Positions 36,856 to 45,688 are shown, counted from the first letter of the stretch. The stretch: 64,000 bases of DNA from Silvania confinis (GCF_025564085.1 NZ_JAMGZJ010000077.1:186001-250000), one strand, 5' to 3'. Notes: generated by a model not told the origin, from the letters alone. Translations and numbers: made by a program.

Positions 36856-37201
36856 ACCTGCGAGTAATGAGAAATTGTCTCATCATAGCGAAAGGCAGCA
36901 TCTGTTCATCGGCAAAATAACCTACATTTTACAGCCTATTTGAACTGACCAGATGCACCGTTTCTCAGGCCCCGCCATCACCGAGTTAAGCGATGAAAAA
37001 GGCATCTGTTTTGCACCTTCGGCGGAGAATTTCCCACAAAGTTTGCTGCCAGTTCAATATTACCCGTCCCCGCCCTACGCCCAACAGGCATTGATATTAC
37101 TTCAAATAGAGACTGACAGGTATTCAGGCAAACAGATAGCATTGATGCGCTGCCTGCCTTATTTCCGGGCGAGTCGTCAGGCGATGCCAGTCCGGCAGTC
37201 T
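36856..37201. promoter_or_regulatory. Gap inside the island between the OGT-fusion gene and the aminotransferase gene
   Basis: 346 bases with no convincing gene on either strand. It contains the sigma-28-like promoter described separately. I see no terminator with a T-run after the upstream gene. This is the only large gap in the 12-gene array and may divide it into a two-gene transferase unit and a ten-gene sugar/acyl unit. Confidence 0.5.
36906..36931 (-). promoter_or_regulatory. Sigma-28 (FliA)-type promoter for the sugar/acyl operon
   Basis: On the minus strand TAAA (36928-36931), 14 bases, then GCCGATGA (36906-36913). The FliA consensus is TAAA-N15-GCCGATAA, so there is one mismatch in the -10 and a spacer one base short. 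The predicted start of transcription, near 36899, leaves a leader of about 50 bases before the aminotransferase ATG at 36849. Confidence 0.6.
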
Positions 37202-40200
37202 CTAATTCGCAATGACCAACTCACGTGGCGCTTCTCCAGAACAATATATTTGCCATGCCTCACGAAGCGCTTTTTCAAAAGTGGCGGCAACATTAAAGCC
37301 TGCTTCATTTTCAACAGGAATTTTGGCGCGCATTCCCCGACGAATCGCCGCAAGTTCAGGGATCTTATCTCCCCAGCTAACAGCATTATTGATGTAATCC
37401 TGTTCGTCAGTGGCGATAAACTGCTCAAGTTTGTAAGCGCTCATAATATCGACTCCCTGCAGGCAAGGAAGGGTTGGGCCACTCAACGTAAGGGTCGGCA
37501 CCCCCATCCAGGCGCCGTGATGCGTCGTGGTCCCACCGGTGTAGGGGAACGTATCCAATAAAATATCGATTTCATGATGATAGGAAAGGTATTCATCCAG
37601 TCCAACCCGTTCTCTGAATATCAACCTGTCTTCAGTAATACCCAGACTCTGCATGCGTTTTGACATGGCAGCGACCATGTTTGCATCTGCCATAAACCCC
37701 ATGAGCAGTTTTGACTGCGGATACGCCCGCATAATTTTTGCCCATACGCCAAGCACATGGTCATTGAGCTTTTTGGCCCGGTTAAAGCTCCCAAACGTAA
37801 TATATCCATTGCGCAGTGCAGGTAGCTCATAAATTTCCGGGCAGCGTGGATGCGGTTCAAAGCACTTACGCGTTTCGACAAACATGATGTTCTCAGATAA
37901 CTGTTCTCTGAGAACCCGGGAGTGCATCAGGGTCGTCGGCAGTAAAAAATAATCCATTTGATCAAGACCCGTCGTGCCGGGATAACCTATCCAGGTTATT
38001 TGTATCGGAGCCGGGCGCAGAGCGAAAACGGGCAAGCGGTTATAAGCGGTATGTCCTGACAGGTCGAATAGGATATCTATTTCATCTTCCGCGATGAGAT
38101 TTGCCAGTTCAATATCGCTGAGAGCATCGACCTGACGCCATAAAGTCGATGTATCGCGGAAATGCTGATACATACTGTCATTACTTATGAAAAACGTACT
38201 ATAAGCGATCAGTTCAAACTTATCGCGATCCACCGCATTCCAGCAAGGAAGTAAAAAATTAGCCACCGGATGATGGCGCAAATCTCCTGAGACAAACCCT
38301 ATCCGCAGTTTACGACCGGGTTCTTTGGTATTTTTTAAAGTAGGTTTTAACTCGCACCCTTTAGCCCACTCATTAGCACGGCGACCAAATTCTCGATGTT
38401 TCTCCAGGAGATTCTGAGGATCTACCGTCGCATCGTGGCTCATGATAAATAATAAATTACTGAAATGACCGAAATTAAACTCACTCATTTCAACGGCTTT
38501 TTCCATGAAGTAACGCGCTTCAGCCATTTTATGGATGTCGCTCAACACAATCCCCGTCCATCCGAGAGAACTGGCCGTTGGATGTTGGAACCGCATAATT
38601 TCACGACAGCATTTTTCCGCCAGGGTCATATCCCCGTAGGCATGATGCAGTGACGCAAGAATTAGCCAGTAATCGATATTTTTCTTATTCAGGCGAAGCA
38701 ATGCGCGAGCAATTTGTCTCGCCGCATAAAACTCACGCTTTCGCTGAAGAGTCATAGCGAGATCATAGAAAATATCCATGCTGGAGAAATAGTGGCTCAT
38801 TAATCGGCAGAGAGAAGTGAGAGCATCATCCCAGGCAAAGGTTAAAACGCAAGCCCTGGAATGACAGCGGAGCACATGAATATTTTCAGGGTCTTTATCC
38901 ATTAATTCGCGCGCATAATCCCTGGCGCCTTTAAAATTCCCTTTATTAATGAAAGCATTAACATGGTCATAAGTATCATTAACACCGGTATCGGCCATGA
39001 CCGTTCCCAACATGTCATCGCCGATCAGTCCACCTTGTTTGTCGCTGACACTTAATAACAGTAAGAACATTATCTGAGGTTTTAGGACATCGAGCATTCC
39101 TGCACGAAGATAACATTGCACCTGTTTTTTCCACGCTTCTGGCGAACCAATCAGTAAGCCTTTCATTTTCAACGTTGAAAAATGGGTCCAGCCGTCTTGA
39201 TTCGGAGTATGCATTTCGTGGCGAAGATAATTCCATTCTTCAGGCGTTAATGAAACCGACTCTCCCCAGAGATTCATCATCGATATATCTGCAACGGGAC
39301 GAGCGTCGGGTAACCCCCCTATAGGTTCCAGAGAAACATTCTGCGCAGCATTGTATGGACCCGGAGAAACACTCCAGAATAGCCCCTCTGTACTGGTCAT
39401 AAAGAGCGTCTTCAATGTTTCCAGCACGCTCTCCTGAATATCATCCTGTGTTTCAGGTGCACGACAATTAAACACTAACTGCTCGAAACTTAACGACATC
39501 GGCCAGGCACTGCCCAGCAATTCCATAATTCGGATGATTAATCCATTATCGCTGCGGATAAGCTTGCCGTTGCTGGTCCTGAAGAGATGAGGGGCTTTTT
39601 CTGCATGGTACTCTGCAGGGATAAAACATCCAGCCCAATGCAATTTTTTCAGATGACTAAAGTTCGGCGCTACCGGCGTCGTGATGATGTGTTGCTGACA
39701 AAGCAGGGTAAAACGCTCACGCCGTTGAACAGCGTAATCGAGATACTGTTGCGCCATCGCGCGGCTGGCACCGGTGCTCACTGCACTGAGCATTTGTTCA
39801 ATATCAGGCCCGTAATAGCTCCCCGCCTCATACTGCGGCAGGAGATCCCCTAAATACTGCAAACCAGCTGCTTCAGCCTGTGTAGTGAAGTCATCCAGCG
39901 TGCAGACGCCATCCGCAGGAGTCAGGTAAGCCAACGTCAGCGTGGTATCATCCATTTTCTCAGCGGCAAGTGCTTCGTCTTTCAACGCCCCTTCTTCCAG
40001 CGTAATCAGCATAAAACTCAGCATGGCCCGGGCCGTCTCGAGCGGATCGCTCTCCTCACCGGCACGCGCAAGATGGAAGCGTAACGCCTCACCTAACGAC
40101 ACGCAGGGCGCGCTTCCTGGCAGTAACATCCACCTGATCGCAATCACGCCATGGGAGGATAAATGCGCTTTACTCCATTGAAGCAGCGCTTCCCGTTCGA

Positions 40201-40543
40201 TTTTTCCAAGGAATGAAAATTTCTGATGAATGATGATGTAATCAAATTCACCGGGATCCGCGGCGATCAGGTCGCCCAATCCGGCGGCAAACAACTCTAC
40301 GTTAGTGCAACCGGCCTCTGCTACATGCTGTTGTCCCTGCAAAATATCCTGCTCATCAATATCGATACCGATGGCAATGCTCTGAGGGTAGGCATGGGCC
40401 TGCATAATAAGCCGGGACGCCGAACCACAGCCGATCTCCAGGATGCGGGCGGTTGCAGGGAGTGGCGTCGCAAGCTCATTAAGCGCGGCAGCGGCATGAA
40501 TGGCTTCGGGGCTAACCCGGTAGCTCGGATAGAGAGTCGTCAC
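37202..40543 (-). CDS. Methyltransferase-TPR-OGT (GT41) fusion, predicted flagellin O-glycosyltransferase
   Basis: 1113 residues, GTG start at 40543. N-terminal SAM methyltransferase domain (about 30-150; ARILEIGCGSASRLIMQA), followed by a methyltransferase regulatory-like region (about 215-290), then helical TPR-like repeats (about 520-720; NIDYWLILASLHHAYGDMTLAEKCC) and a C-terminal SPINDLY/OGT catalytic domain (about 740-1100): RIGFVSGDLRHHPVANF with the expected His, ITWIGYPGTTGLDQMDY, FGSFNRAKKLNDHV with the UDP-contact Lys, and TGGTTTHHGAWMGVPTLTL. GT41 enzymes transfer sugars to Ser/Thr in the cytoplasm; the methyltransferase half may methylate the sugar. Flagellin is the probable acceptor. 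Confidence 0.85.
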   Translation of the reverse strand: MTTLYPSYRVSPEAIHAAAALNELATPLPATARILEIGCGSASRLIMQAHAYPQSIAIGIDIDEQDILQGQQHVAEAGCTNVELFAAGLGDLIAADPGEFDYIIIHQKFSFLGKIEREALLQWSKAHLSSHGVIAIRWMLLPGSAPCVSLGEALRFHLARAGEESDPLETARAMLSFMLITLEEGALKDEALAAEKMDDTTLTLAYLTPADGVCTLDDFTTQAEAAGLQYLGDLLPQYEAGSYYGPDIEQMLSAVSTGASRAMAQQYLDYAVQRRERFTLLCQQHIITTPVAPNFSHLKKLHWAGCFIPAEYHAEKAPHLFRTSNGKLIRSDNGLIIRIMELLGSAWPMSLSFEQLVFNCRAPETQDDIQESVLETLKTLFMTSTEGLFWSVSPGPYNAAQNVSLEPIGGLPDARPVADISMMNLWGESVSLTPEEWNYLRHEMHTPNQDGWTHFSTLKMKGLLIGSPEAWKKQVQCYLRAGMLDVLKPQIMFLLLLSVSDKQGGLIGDDMLGTVMADTGVNDTYDHVNAFINKGNFKGARDYARELMDKDPENIHVLRCHSRACVLTFAWDDALTSLCRLMSHYFSSMDIFYDLAMTLQRKREFYAARQIARALLRLNKKNIDYWLILASLHHAYGDMTLAEKCCREIMRFQHPTASSLGWTGIVLSDIHKMAEARYFMEKAVEMSEFNFGHFSNLLFIMSHDATVDPQNLLEKHREFGRRANEWAKGCELKPTLKNTKEPGRKLRIGFVSGDLRHHPVANFLLPCWNAVDRDKFELIAYSTFFISNDSMYQHFRDTSTLWRQVDALSDIELANLIAEDEIDILFDLSGHTAYNRLPVFALRPAPIQITWIGYPGTTGLDQMDYFLLPTTLMHSRVLREQLSENIMFVETRKCFEPHPRCPEIYELPALRNGYITFGSFNRAKKLNDHVLGVWAKIMRAYPQSKLLMGFMADANMVAAMSKRMQSLGITEDRLIFRERVGLDEYLSYHHEIDILLDTFPYTGGTTTHHGAWMGVPTLTLSGPTLPCLQGVDIMSAYKLEQFIATDEQDYINNAVSWGDKIPELAAIRRGMRAKIPVENEAGFNVAATFEKALREAWQIYCSGEAPRELVIAN

Positions 40544-40588
40544 GGTTGGTTCCAGGTCCTGGTTGTTCTGATAGCGGTATATGAATAA

Positions 40589-41983
40589 TTAGCGTTTAAA
40601 CTTTTGTATCAGCGACGCTTTATAATCTTTTGCCGGTCCGTCGAGCGTCTCAGCGAGCCAACAGAAGGCTTCCACCGTGTATTCGCTATCAAGTATTGAT
40701 GTTCGTTCAGGTCGGGAGACAGCCAGTTGATCCATCGCGGCGAGGGTGTCCAGACTTGCAGAGAGAGCAACTTGTTCGAGACCCGCTGCAGAGTTCCCGC
40801 CGCTCAGGTTGGCGTCGATAAAACGCGCAACCCGCTCAAAGTAGCGTTGGGCAACCCCACCAGGTGCTGCATAGATAAAGCCAGCAAAAACGTCTTCCCA
40901 GAACGGGGAGGATTCGCTGTGTAGTAACATCAGCGGGCTCTCTGAAGGTGACCAGCGCTGACGAATAAGCACGTTACAATTGACTGCAATAACAGGCGTG
41001 CCGAATGTCTGCAGCGCATGACGCAGGAAAATGAGACGGCGCGATGCGGCGTAAATGGCCATGTCATCATTCACGGCTATTTTTTCAAGGCTGGCAGAAA
41101 TATGGAGTTCAGGCAGTCGATCACGAAGCGACGTGATGCTCTGTTTAACTTCATCATCACAATTGTAGAGATGCAGGTGGACGTCAAGAACATCACGGTT
41201 GGTTTCATAAGCCGAGTAGATCAGCGGTAGTGCGTGTTCGAAATATTCTTCTTTATTACAGGTCACCAGCACCGTTGTTTTGTCGCTTGAGGTTTTTTCA
41301 AACCACGCGTCGTAGCCAGCGTCAGCAATCACATACTTGTCATCATTCAGCGATCTGAAATCAATGTAGGAATCCGGTACACCACCGAGCTTATAGATGC
41401 CGCAGGTGATCATTAACAGCGCGATAGGATCTTCGCCGATCAGCGCGGCATCTTCGGTCAATGCTTGAATCACGACCATCGCCTGATTGTAGTCATCCTC
41501 CATTAAGCAGATAAGCAGGAGGATTTTCAGCACCGGCGCTGAATGACTGACTAACGACAGGTTGTTGTTGATTAAAAACAGTGCAGACGCGATCTCATTG
41601 ACGCGGAACAGAATCTGAATCGCGGCGACAAGATAGTTAACGTTATTATCATCTTTTAAGGCTGCGACAACGTACTCGATGATTTGGGTGGCTGTTTCTG
41701 CAGAAATCCGTAACTGCTCTTCTGATTTGGCCTCGTCAAGCGCATGGTTTGCCAGAATGATTGCACAAAGGAGATTTTTTAAGGCCTCGTCTTTTTCGGG
41801 TGCCAGACCGGTTTTTACGTCACGTATCTGCGGTCCAAGAATATCGAGTTTGGCGCTCTTAAACGTAAAGATCTCAGCGACAAGATGCACAGGCATAACA
41901 TCGGCTTCAATGAGCTCAATATGCCTGGTAAATACATTGCGATAAAACTGACGCATAGCCCGGCTACGTGCAAATTCACTCAT
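40589..41983 (-). CDS. Large island protein, helical N-terminus plus putative glycosyltransferase-like C-terminal domain
   Basis: 464 residues. I do not recognise a named family with certainty. The first 230 residues look helical and repeat-like (AAIQILFRVNEIASALFLINN; ILLLICLMEDDYNQAMVVIQAL). From about 236 the sequence changes to alternating strands and helices starting KTTVLVTCNKEEYFEHALPLIYSA, with DVHLHLYNCDDE, reminiscent of GT-A nucleotide-sugar transferases. It is the first gene of the island on the minus strand, 45 bases before the OGT fusion. A second glycosyltransferase or a flagellin-recognition partner are both possible. No signal peptide or membrane segment. Confidence 0.6.
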   Translation of the reverse strand: MSEFARSRAMRQFYRNVFTRHIELIEADVMPVHLVAEIFTFKSAKLDILGPQIRDVKTGLAPEKDEALKNLLCAIILANHALDEAKSEEQLRISAETATQIIEYVVAALKDDNNVNYLVAAIQILFRVNEIASALFLINNNLSLVSHSAPVLKILLLICLMEDDYNQAMVVIQALTEDAALIGEDPIALLMITCGIYKLGGVPDSYIDFRSLNDDKYVIADAGYDAWFEKTSSDKTTVLVTCNKEEYFEHALPLIYSAYETNRDVLDVHLHLYNCDDEVKQSITSLRDRLPELHISASLEKIAVNDDMAIYAASRRLIFLRHALQTFGTPVIAVNCNVLIRQRWSPSESPLMLLHSESSPFWEDVFAGFIYAAPGGVAQRYFERVARFIDANLSGGNSAAGLEQVALSASLDTLAAMDQLAVSRPERTSILDSEYTVEAFCWLAETLDGPAKDYKASLIQKFKR

Positions 41984-42136
41984 CGTAATTACTCATCGGT
42001 AATATGTCGTCAGACGACCTGAAAGGGGATTTTACGCAGATTAGCATTGCACGATGAGGGGCTATGGAAGGAAAACACCGCTAATTGCTAGCTTAATTTG
42101 AACATTACGAAATGGGATATTCCGACTTAATGCAAT
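41984..42136. promoter_or_regulatory. Spacer between fliC terminator and the island
   Basis: About 150 bases, AT-rich. Expected to hold a promoter for the two transferase genes, but no convincing sigma-70 or sigma-28 pair is visible; read-through from fliC past its terminator is an alternative. Confidence 0.3.
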
Positions 42137-42168
42137 AAAAAAAGGCTGCTGTTTCCAGCAACCTTTTT
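42137..42168 (-). terminator. fliC terminator
   Basis: On the minus strand GGTTGCTG-GAAA-CAGCAGCC is preceded by an A-run and followed by a long T-run, ending about 18 bases after the fliC stop. Strong factor-independent shape. Confidence 0.92.
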
Positions 42169-42185
42169 TGAAATCATAGCGTCTA

Positions 42186-43031
42186 TTAACGCAGCAGGGA
42201 CAGCATCGCCTGTGGAACCTGGTTTGCCTGAGACAGTACAGAAGTACCAGCCTGCTGCAGGATCTGCGCGCGAGACATGTTGGAAACTTCGGTCGCGTAG
42301 TCAGCATCCTGGATACGGGACTGTGCAGCAGACAGGTTAGAGATAGAGTTGTTCAGGTTGTTGATGGTAGATTCGAAACGGTTCTGAATCGCACCCATGT
42401 TTGAACGCGCGGTATCAATTTTGGTGATAGCGTTGTCAGCAGCGGTGATGAATGCTTTAGCGGTGGAGTTGTTGGTGATAGTACCGGTCAGGCCAGTATC
42501 CAGGCTCGTCGCTTTAGCATCGATCAGTGCACCAGTTGAACCAGTGGTGATAGAGATGGTATCAGTTGTACCAGTACCTGCGCCAACCTGGATGCTCAGG
42601 GATGCAGTCAGGCTACCGTCCAGCAGTTTTTTGCCGTTGAAGTTAGCTGCGCCAGCGATACGGTCGATCTCACTCAGACGCTGAGTAATTTCAGTGCTGA
42701 CTGAAGCGTAGTCGGTAGTACCGTTAGTGTCGTTCGCAGCCTGAACAGCCAGCTCACGGATACGCTGTAAGTTGGTGTTGATTTCGTTCAGGTTACCTTC
42801 AGCGGTCTGAACCAGGGAGATACCGTCGTTGGCGTTACGCGCCGCCTGGGTCATACCTTTAACCTGAGCGGTCATACGGTTAGCAATTGCCTGACCAGCA
42901 GCATCGTCTTTAGAGCTGTTGATACGCAGACCGGAGGACAGACGCTCGATAGCAGTGCCCAGGGAAGACTGAGATTTGTTCAGGTTGTTCTGAGTGGTCA
43001 GGGACAACAGGTTAGTATTGATAACAGCCAT
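42186..43031 (-). CDS. fliC: Flagellin FliC (short form)
   Basis: 281 residues from the ATG at 43031 (AAGGAATT upstream), against about 500 in E. coli K-12. The conserved N-terminal D0/D1 (MAVINTNLLSLTTQNNL; LQRIRELAVQAAND, the TLR5-contact region) and C-terminal D1/D0 (ending VPQAMLSLLR) are complete. The central variable part is only about 55 residues and rich in Thr/Ser (for example GTGTTDTISITTGSTG, TGTITNNSTAK), so domains D2/D3 are nearly absent. These residues are candidate acceptors for the neighbouring glycosylation enzymes. Driven by a sigma-28 promoter and ended by a strong terminator. Confidence 0.97.
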   Translation of the reverse strand: MAVINTNLLSLTTQNNLNKSQSSLGTAIERLSSGLRINSSKDDAAGQAIANRMTAQVKGMTQAARNANDGISLVQTAEGNLNEINTNLQRIRELAVQAANDTNGTTDYASVSTEITQRLSEIDRIAGAANFNGKKLLDGSLTASLSIQVGAGTGTTDTISITTGSTGALIDAKATSLDTGLTGTITNNSTAKAFITAADNAITKIDTARSNMGAIQNRFESTINNLNNSISNLSAAQSRIQDADYATEVSNMSRAQILQQAGTSVLSQANQVPQAMLSLLR

Positions 43032-43102
43032 AATTTTAATTCCTTCAAAATGGGTTCTAGGTCGGTGCCTAACACTCACGGCGTCTCTCACCGTCTTCAA
43101 GG

Positions 43103-43129
43103 TTATCGACGCTCAGGCAATAGACTTTA
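43103..43129 (-). promoter_or_regulatory. Sigma-28 promoter of fliC
   Basis: On the minus strand TAAAGTCT (43122-43129), 11 bases, then GTCGATAA (43103-43110), against consensus TAAAGTTT-N11-GCCGATAA. About 65 bases from the predicted transcription start to the ATG. Confidence 0.9.
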
Positions 43130-43351
43130 GAAAATATCTCATAAAAAATTTATCTTTATGTTTTTTAAGGTGTTTTTATGAGTTTGGTTCTCAATGTATT
43201 TTGTCACTATCTAAAATTGCCGTGGAATATCAACGCGGTTCTCACCTTAAGAGGGTGCGAGCAGGAGACAGACTGCAAAGAAAACCTCAACCGATGTATA
43301 AGCACCCAATCAAAGGACGTTTATTGCGCGATTTATTTTTTCGGCATGGCG

Positions 43352-43378
43352 TAAACTTTTCAGCGTTTTGGCCGATAT
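43352..43378 (+). promoter_or_regulatory. Sigma-28 promoter of fliDST
   Basis: TAAACTTT (43352-43359), 11 bases, then GCCGATAT (43371-43378): one mismatch in each element of the sigma-28 consensus, 33 bases before the fliD ATG. Confidence 0.9.
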
Positions 43379-43411
43379 AGGACTGAAACAACCCTTGGAA
43401 AGGAATTATTT

Positions 43412-44833
43412 ATGGCGACTATCAGCAACCTCGGAGTGGGGATGCCAGGCTTGTCAGATCTGTACGATAAGTTACAGGCTGCAGAAGAGATAAAGCTCAC
43501 GGCTATCGCCACGCAAAAAACCAAGTATGACGCGCAGATCACCGGTTATGGCAAATTACAGAGCGCCCTCACCACTCTGCAAACCGCTGCGGCTAAACTG
43601 GGGAATGCCGATACCTGGAACTCAACCTCAGTTACCAGTACCAATACTGCTTTCTCGGCGACCACCACCACAGGGGCAAACGTCGGCGAATTCACGATTA
43701 ATGTCAGCAAAATTGCCAAAGGTCAGGTTCTGACGACCAAACCTGGCACCATTGACAGCAACACCAAACAGCTGGGCGGAACCACAGGTACTGACAGCCG
43801 TACTATCACCATCACCCAGGCCGGTGCCGACAGCAAACCGATGACGGTCACGCTCGCCGACGGTGACACCTCCCTGAACGGGATTGCTAAAGCCATCAAC
43901 GCAGCCAATGGCGGCGTATCAGCCAGTATTGTGAGAGCAGATAACGGTGATTACCGTCTGATGCTGTCTTCAAAAACTACCGGTACGGACTCGGATATGA
44001 CCGTGACGGTAACCGGCGATGATACGCTGAAAGCGGTGATCGGCAGCGATGCGCTTGATAAACAGGTTCCTTCGCAAAACGCCGTCATTAATGTTAACGG
44101 CATTGATATCATCCGCCAGAGCAATACTGTGACGGACGCGTTGCCTGGGGTCACATTAACCCTGAAAGCGAAAAGCACAGCGGATGAAACCCTGTCAGTT
44201 ACGCGTTCAACTGCTGATAACAAAAAAGCCGTTACCGACTGGGTTACTGCTTATAACTCCCTGCAATCGACCATTGCTTCTCTGACCAAATACGAACCGC
44301 CTGCTGTGGGTGCGACCGCCCAGAATTCAAGCAACGGCGTATTGATGGGCGACAGCACTATCAGGGGAGTACAGTCAGATCTGCGTGCTTTATTGACCAA
44401 TGTGCAGGAAGGCTCCTATGCCATTATGGCGCAACTGGGTATTACTCAGGATCCGTTAAAAGGCGCTGACGGCGCGTTAGGCAATCTGAAAATCGACGAC
44501 AAGAAGTTGACTCAGGTGTTAACGGATGACCCGGCAGGCGTACAGGCTTACTTTACCGGCGACGGTAAAACCACCGGTTTCGCCACCCAAATGAATAACA
44601 AGCTGACCGATATGCTGAGCACTTCTACAGGTAAAGAAGGCGTTATTCAGAGTGCGAAAGACGGTATTAACATTACGCTGAAATCCATCGGCAAGCGCTA
44701 TGAAGCGATGGAACTGACCATTGAAGCCACCATGGCGCGTTATAAAAAGCAATTTAGTGACTTAGATTCACTGGTCACCAAATTCAATGGAACGGCCAAC
44801 TACCTGACGCAACAGTTTAAAACAAGCAGCTGA
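43412..44833 (+). CDS. fliD: Flagellar hook-associated protein 2 (filament cap) FliD
   Basis: 473 residues, similar to E. coli FliD (468). N-terminal MATISNLGVGMPGLSDLYDKLQ and coiled-coil C-terminus (YEAMELTIEATMARYKKQFSDLDSLVTKFN) are conserved; the middle holds the variable beta domains. It is exported to the filament tip, where a pentamer folds flagellin subunits into place. First gene of fliDST; AAGGA precedes the ATG. An in-frame sigma-28 promoter upstream ties it to late flagellar expression. Confidence 0.97.
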   Translation: MATISNLGVGMPGLSDLYDKLQAAEEIKLTAIATQKTKYDAQITGYGKLQSALTTLQTAAAKLGNADTWNSTSVTSTNTAFSATTTTGANVGEFTINVSKIAKGQVLTTKPGTIDSNTKQLGGTTGTDSRTITITQAGADSKPMTVTLADGDTSLNGIAKAINAANGGVSASIVRADNGDYRLMLSSKTTGTDSDMTVTVTGDDTLKAVIGSDALDKQVPSQNAVINVNGIDIIRQSNTVTDALPGVTLTLKAKSTADETLSVTRSTADNKKAVTDWVTAYNSLQSTIASLTKYEPPAVGATAQNSSNGVLMGDSTIRGVQSDLRALLTNVQEGSYAIMAQLGITQDPLKGADGALGNLKIDDKKLTQVLTDDPAGVQAYFTGDGKTTGFATQMNNKLTDMLSTSTGKEGVIQSAKDGINITLKSIGKRYEAMELTIEATMARYKKQFSDLDSLVTKFNGTANYLTQQFKTSS

Positions 44834-44849
44834 TAATAAAGGAATTAAT

Positions 44850-45254
44850 ATGTATAACAATTCTGGTGTTCAGGCCTATCAGAAGGTAGGTCTTGAATCT
44901 GCCGTCTTGAGTGCCAGCCCACACCAGTTGGTTGTCATGCTGTTTGACGGTGCTTACAGCGCGCTCGTGCGAGCGCGCCTTTTTCTTGAACAGGGTGATA
45001 TTCCTGCGAAAGGCGAGGCCCTGTCTAAAGCCATCAACATCATCGACAACGGTTTAAAAGCTGGCCTGAACATGGATGTCGAAAGCGACTTACCCGGTAA
45101 TCTCGCGGCACTTTATGACTATATGGTTCGCCGTCTGTTGCATGCGAATTTACGTAATGATGTTGAGGCGATCGTTGAGGTTGAGGGCTTATTGAATAAC
45201 ATTGCGGATGCGTGGAAACAAATCGGTCCCAATGCTTCCTCTATTTCAGGATAA
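44850..45254 (+). CDS. fliS: Flagellin export chaperone FliS
   Basis: 134 residues (E. coli 136), all-helical. Landmarks: QKVGLESAVLSASPHQLVVMLFDGAYSALVRAR, LSKAINIIDNGLKAGL and YMVRRLLHANLRNDVEA. It binds the disordered C-terminus of FliC in the cytoplasm and keeps it export-competent. In a strain with flagellin glycosylation, FliS-bound FliC may be the form met by the glycosyltransferases (inference). Confidence 0.97.
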   Translation: MYNNSGVQAYQKVGLESAVLSASPHQLVVMLFDGAYSALVRARLFLEQGDIPAKGEALSKAINIIDNGLKAGLNMDVESDLPGNLAALYDYMVRRLLHANLRNDVEAIVEVEGLLNNIADAWKQIGPNASSISG

Positions 45255-45259
45255 TTTTG

Positions 45260-45634
45260 ATGAACAATCCCGGTACTGTTCTCAATAACTGGCATGCTTT
45301 GCATGCCCTTAGTATCGCCATGCTGAAACTCGCGCATTCCGGTCAATGGGATGAGCTGATCGAAAAAGAGATGGAGTATGTTCAGCTCGTCGAGGGCATC
45401 GCACAAAATCCCATCTCGGCCTGCCCGCCCGCGCAGATTGAACAGGCGCGCTTTATCCTGGAAAAAGTCCTGCAGAATGAGACTGAGTTGAAAGGGTTGT
45501 TGAAGACAAGGATGGATGATCTGCGTAATTTAATTACCCAGACCGGCAAACAACAGTCAGTCACCTCAACCTACGGCAAGCTGTCAGGCAATATTCTTTA
45601 TCCGGAAAATTTAACTCGCGACCCACAGTTATGA
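45260..45634 (+). CDS. fliT: Flagellar export chaperone/regulator FliT
   Basis: 124 residues from the ATG at 45260 (E. coli 121). AGGATAATTTTG precedes the start, which lies five bases after the fliS stop; a longer frame runs back into fliS without support. WHALHALSIAMLKLAHSGQWDELIEKEMEYVQLVE is the typical helical start. FliT chaperones FliD and, once released, inhibits FlhDC, giving feedback on flagellar gene expression. Confidence 0.94.
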   Translation: MNNPGTVLNNWHALHALSIAMLKLAHSGQWDELIEKEMEYVQLVEGIAQNPISACPPAQIEQARFILEKVLQNETELKGLLKTRMDDLRNLITQTGKQQSVTSTYGKLSGNILYPENLTRDPQL

Positions 45635-45688
45635 TTTTGATGATCCATACTCCAGAAGTCCGCCTAAATGGCTTCTGGAGCAAGGAAG

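Noticed and set aside
36953..37561. Plus-strand frame of about 200 codons across the island gap
   Set aside because: Half of it is antisense to the OGT-fusion gene; no ribosome site or family pattern, and composition looks non-coding.
41993..42000. ACCGATGA on the minus strand before the first island gene, resembling a sigma-28 -10
   Set aside because: No TAAA-type -35 at the right distance and only nine bases to the ATG, too close for a start site.
43141..43350. Possible small gene or RNA in the fliC-fliD divergent region
   Set aside because: AT-rich with the two sigma-28 promoters at its edges; no ribosome site plus coding pattern, and no terminator structure.
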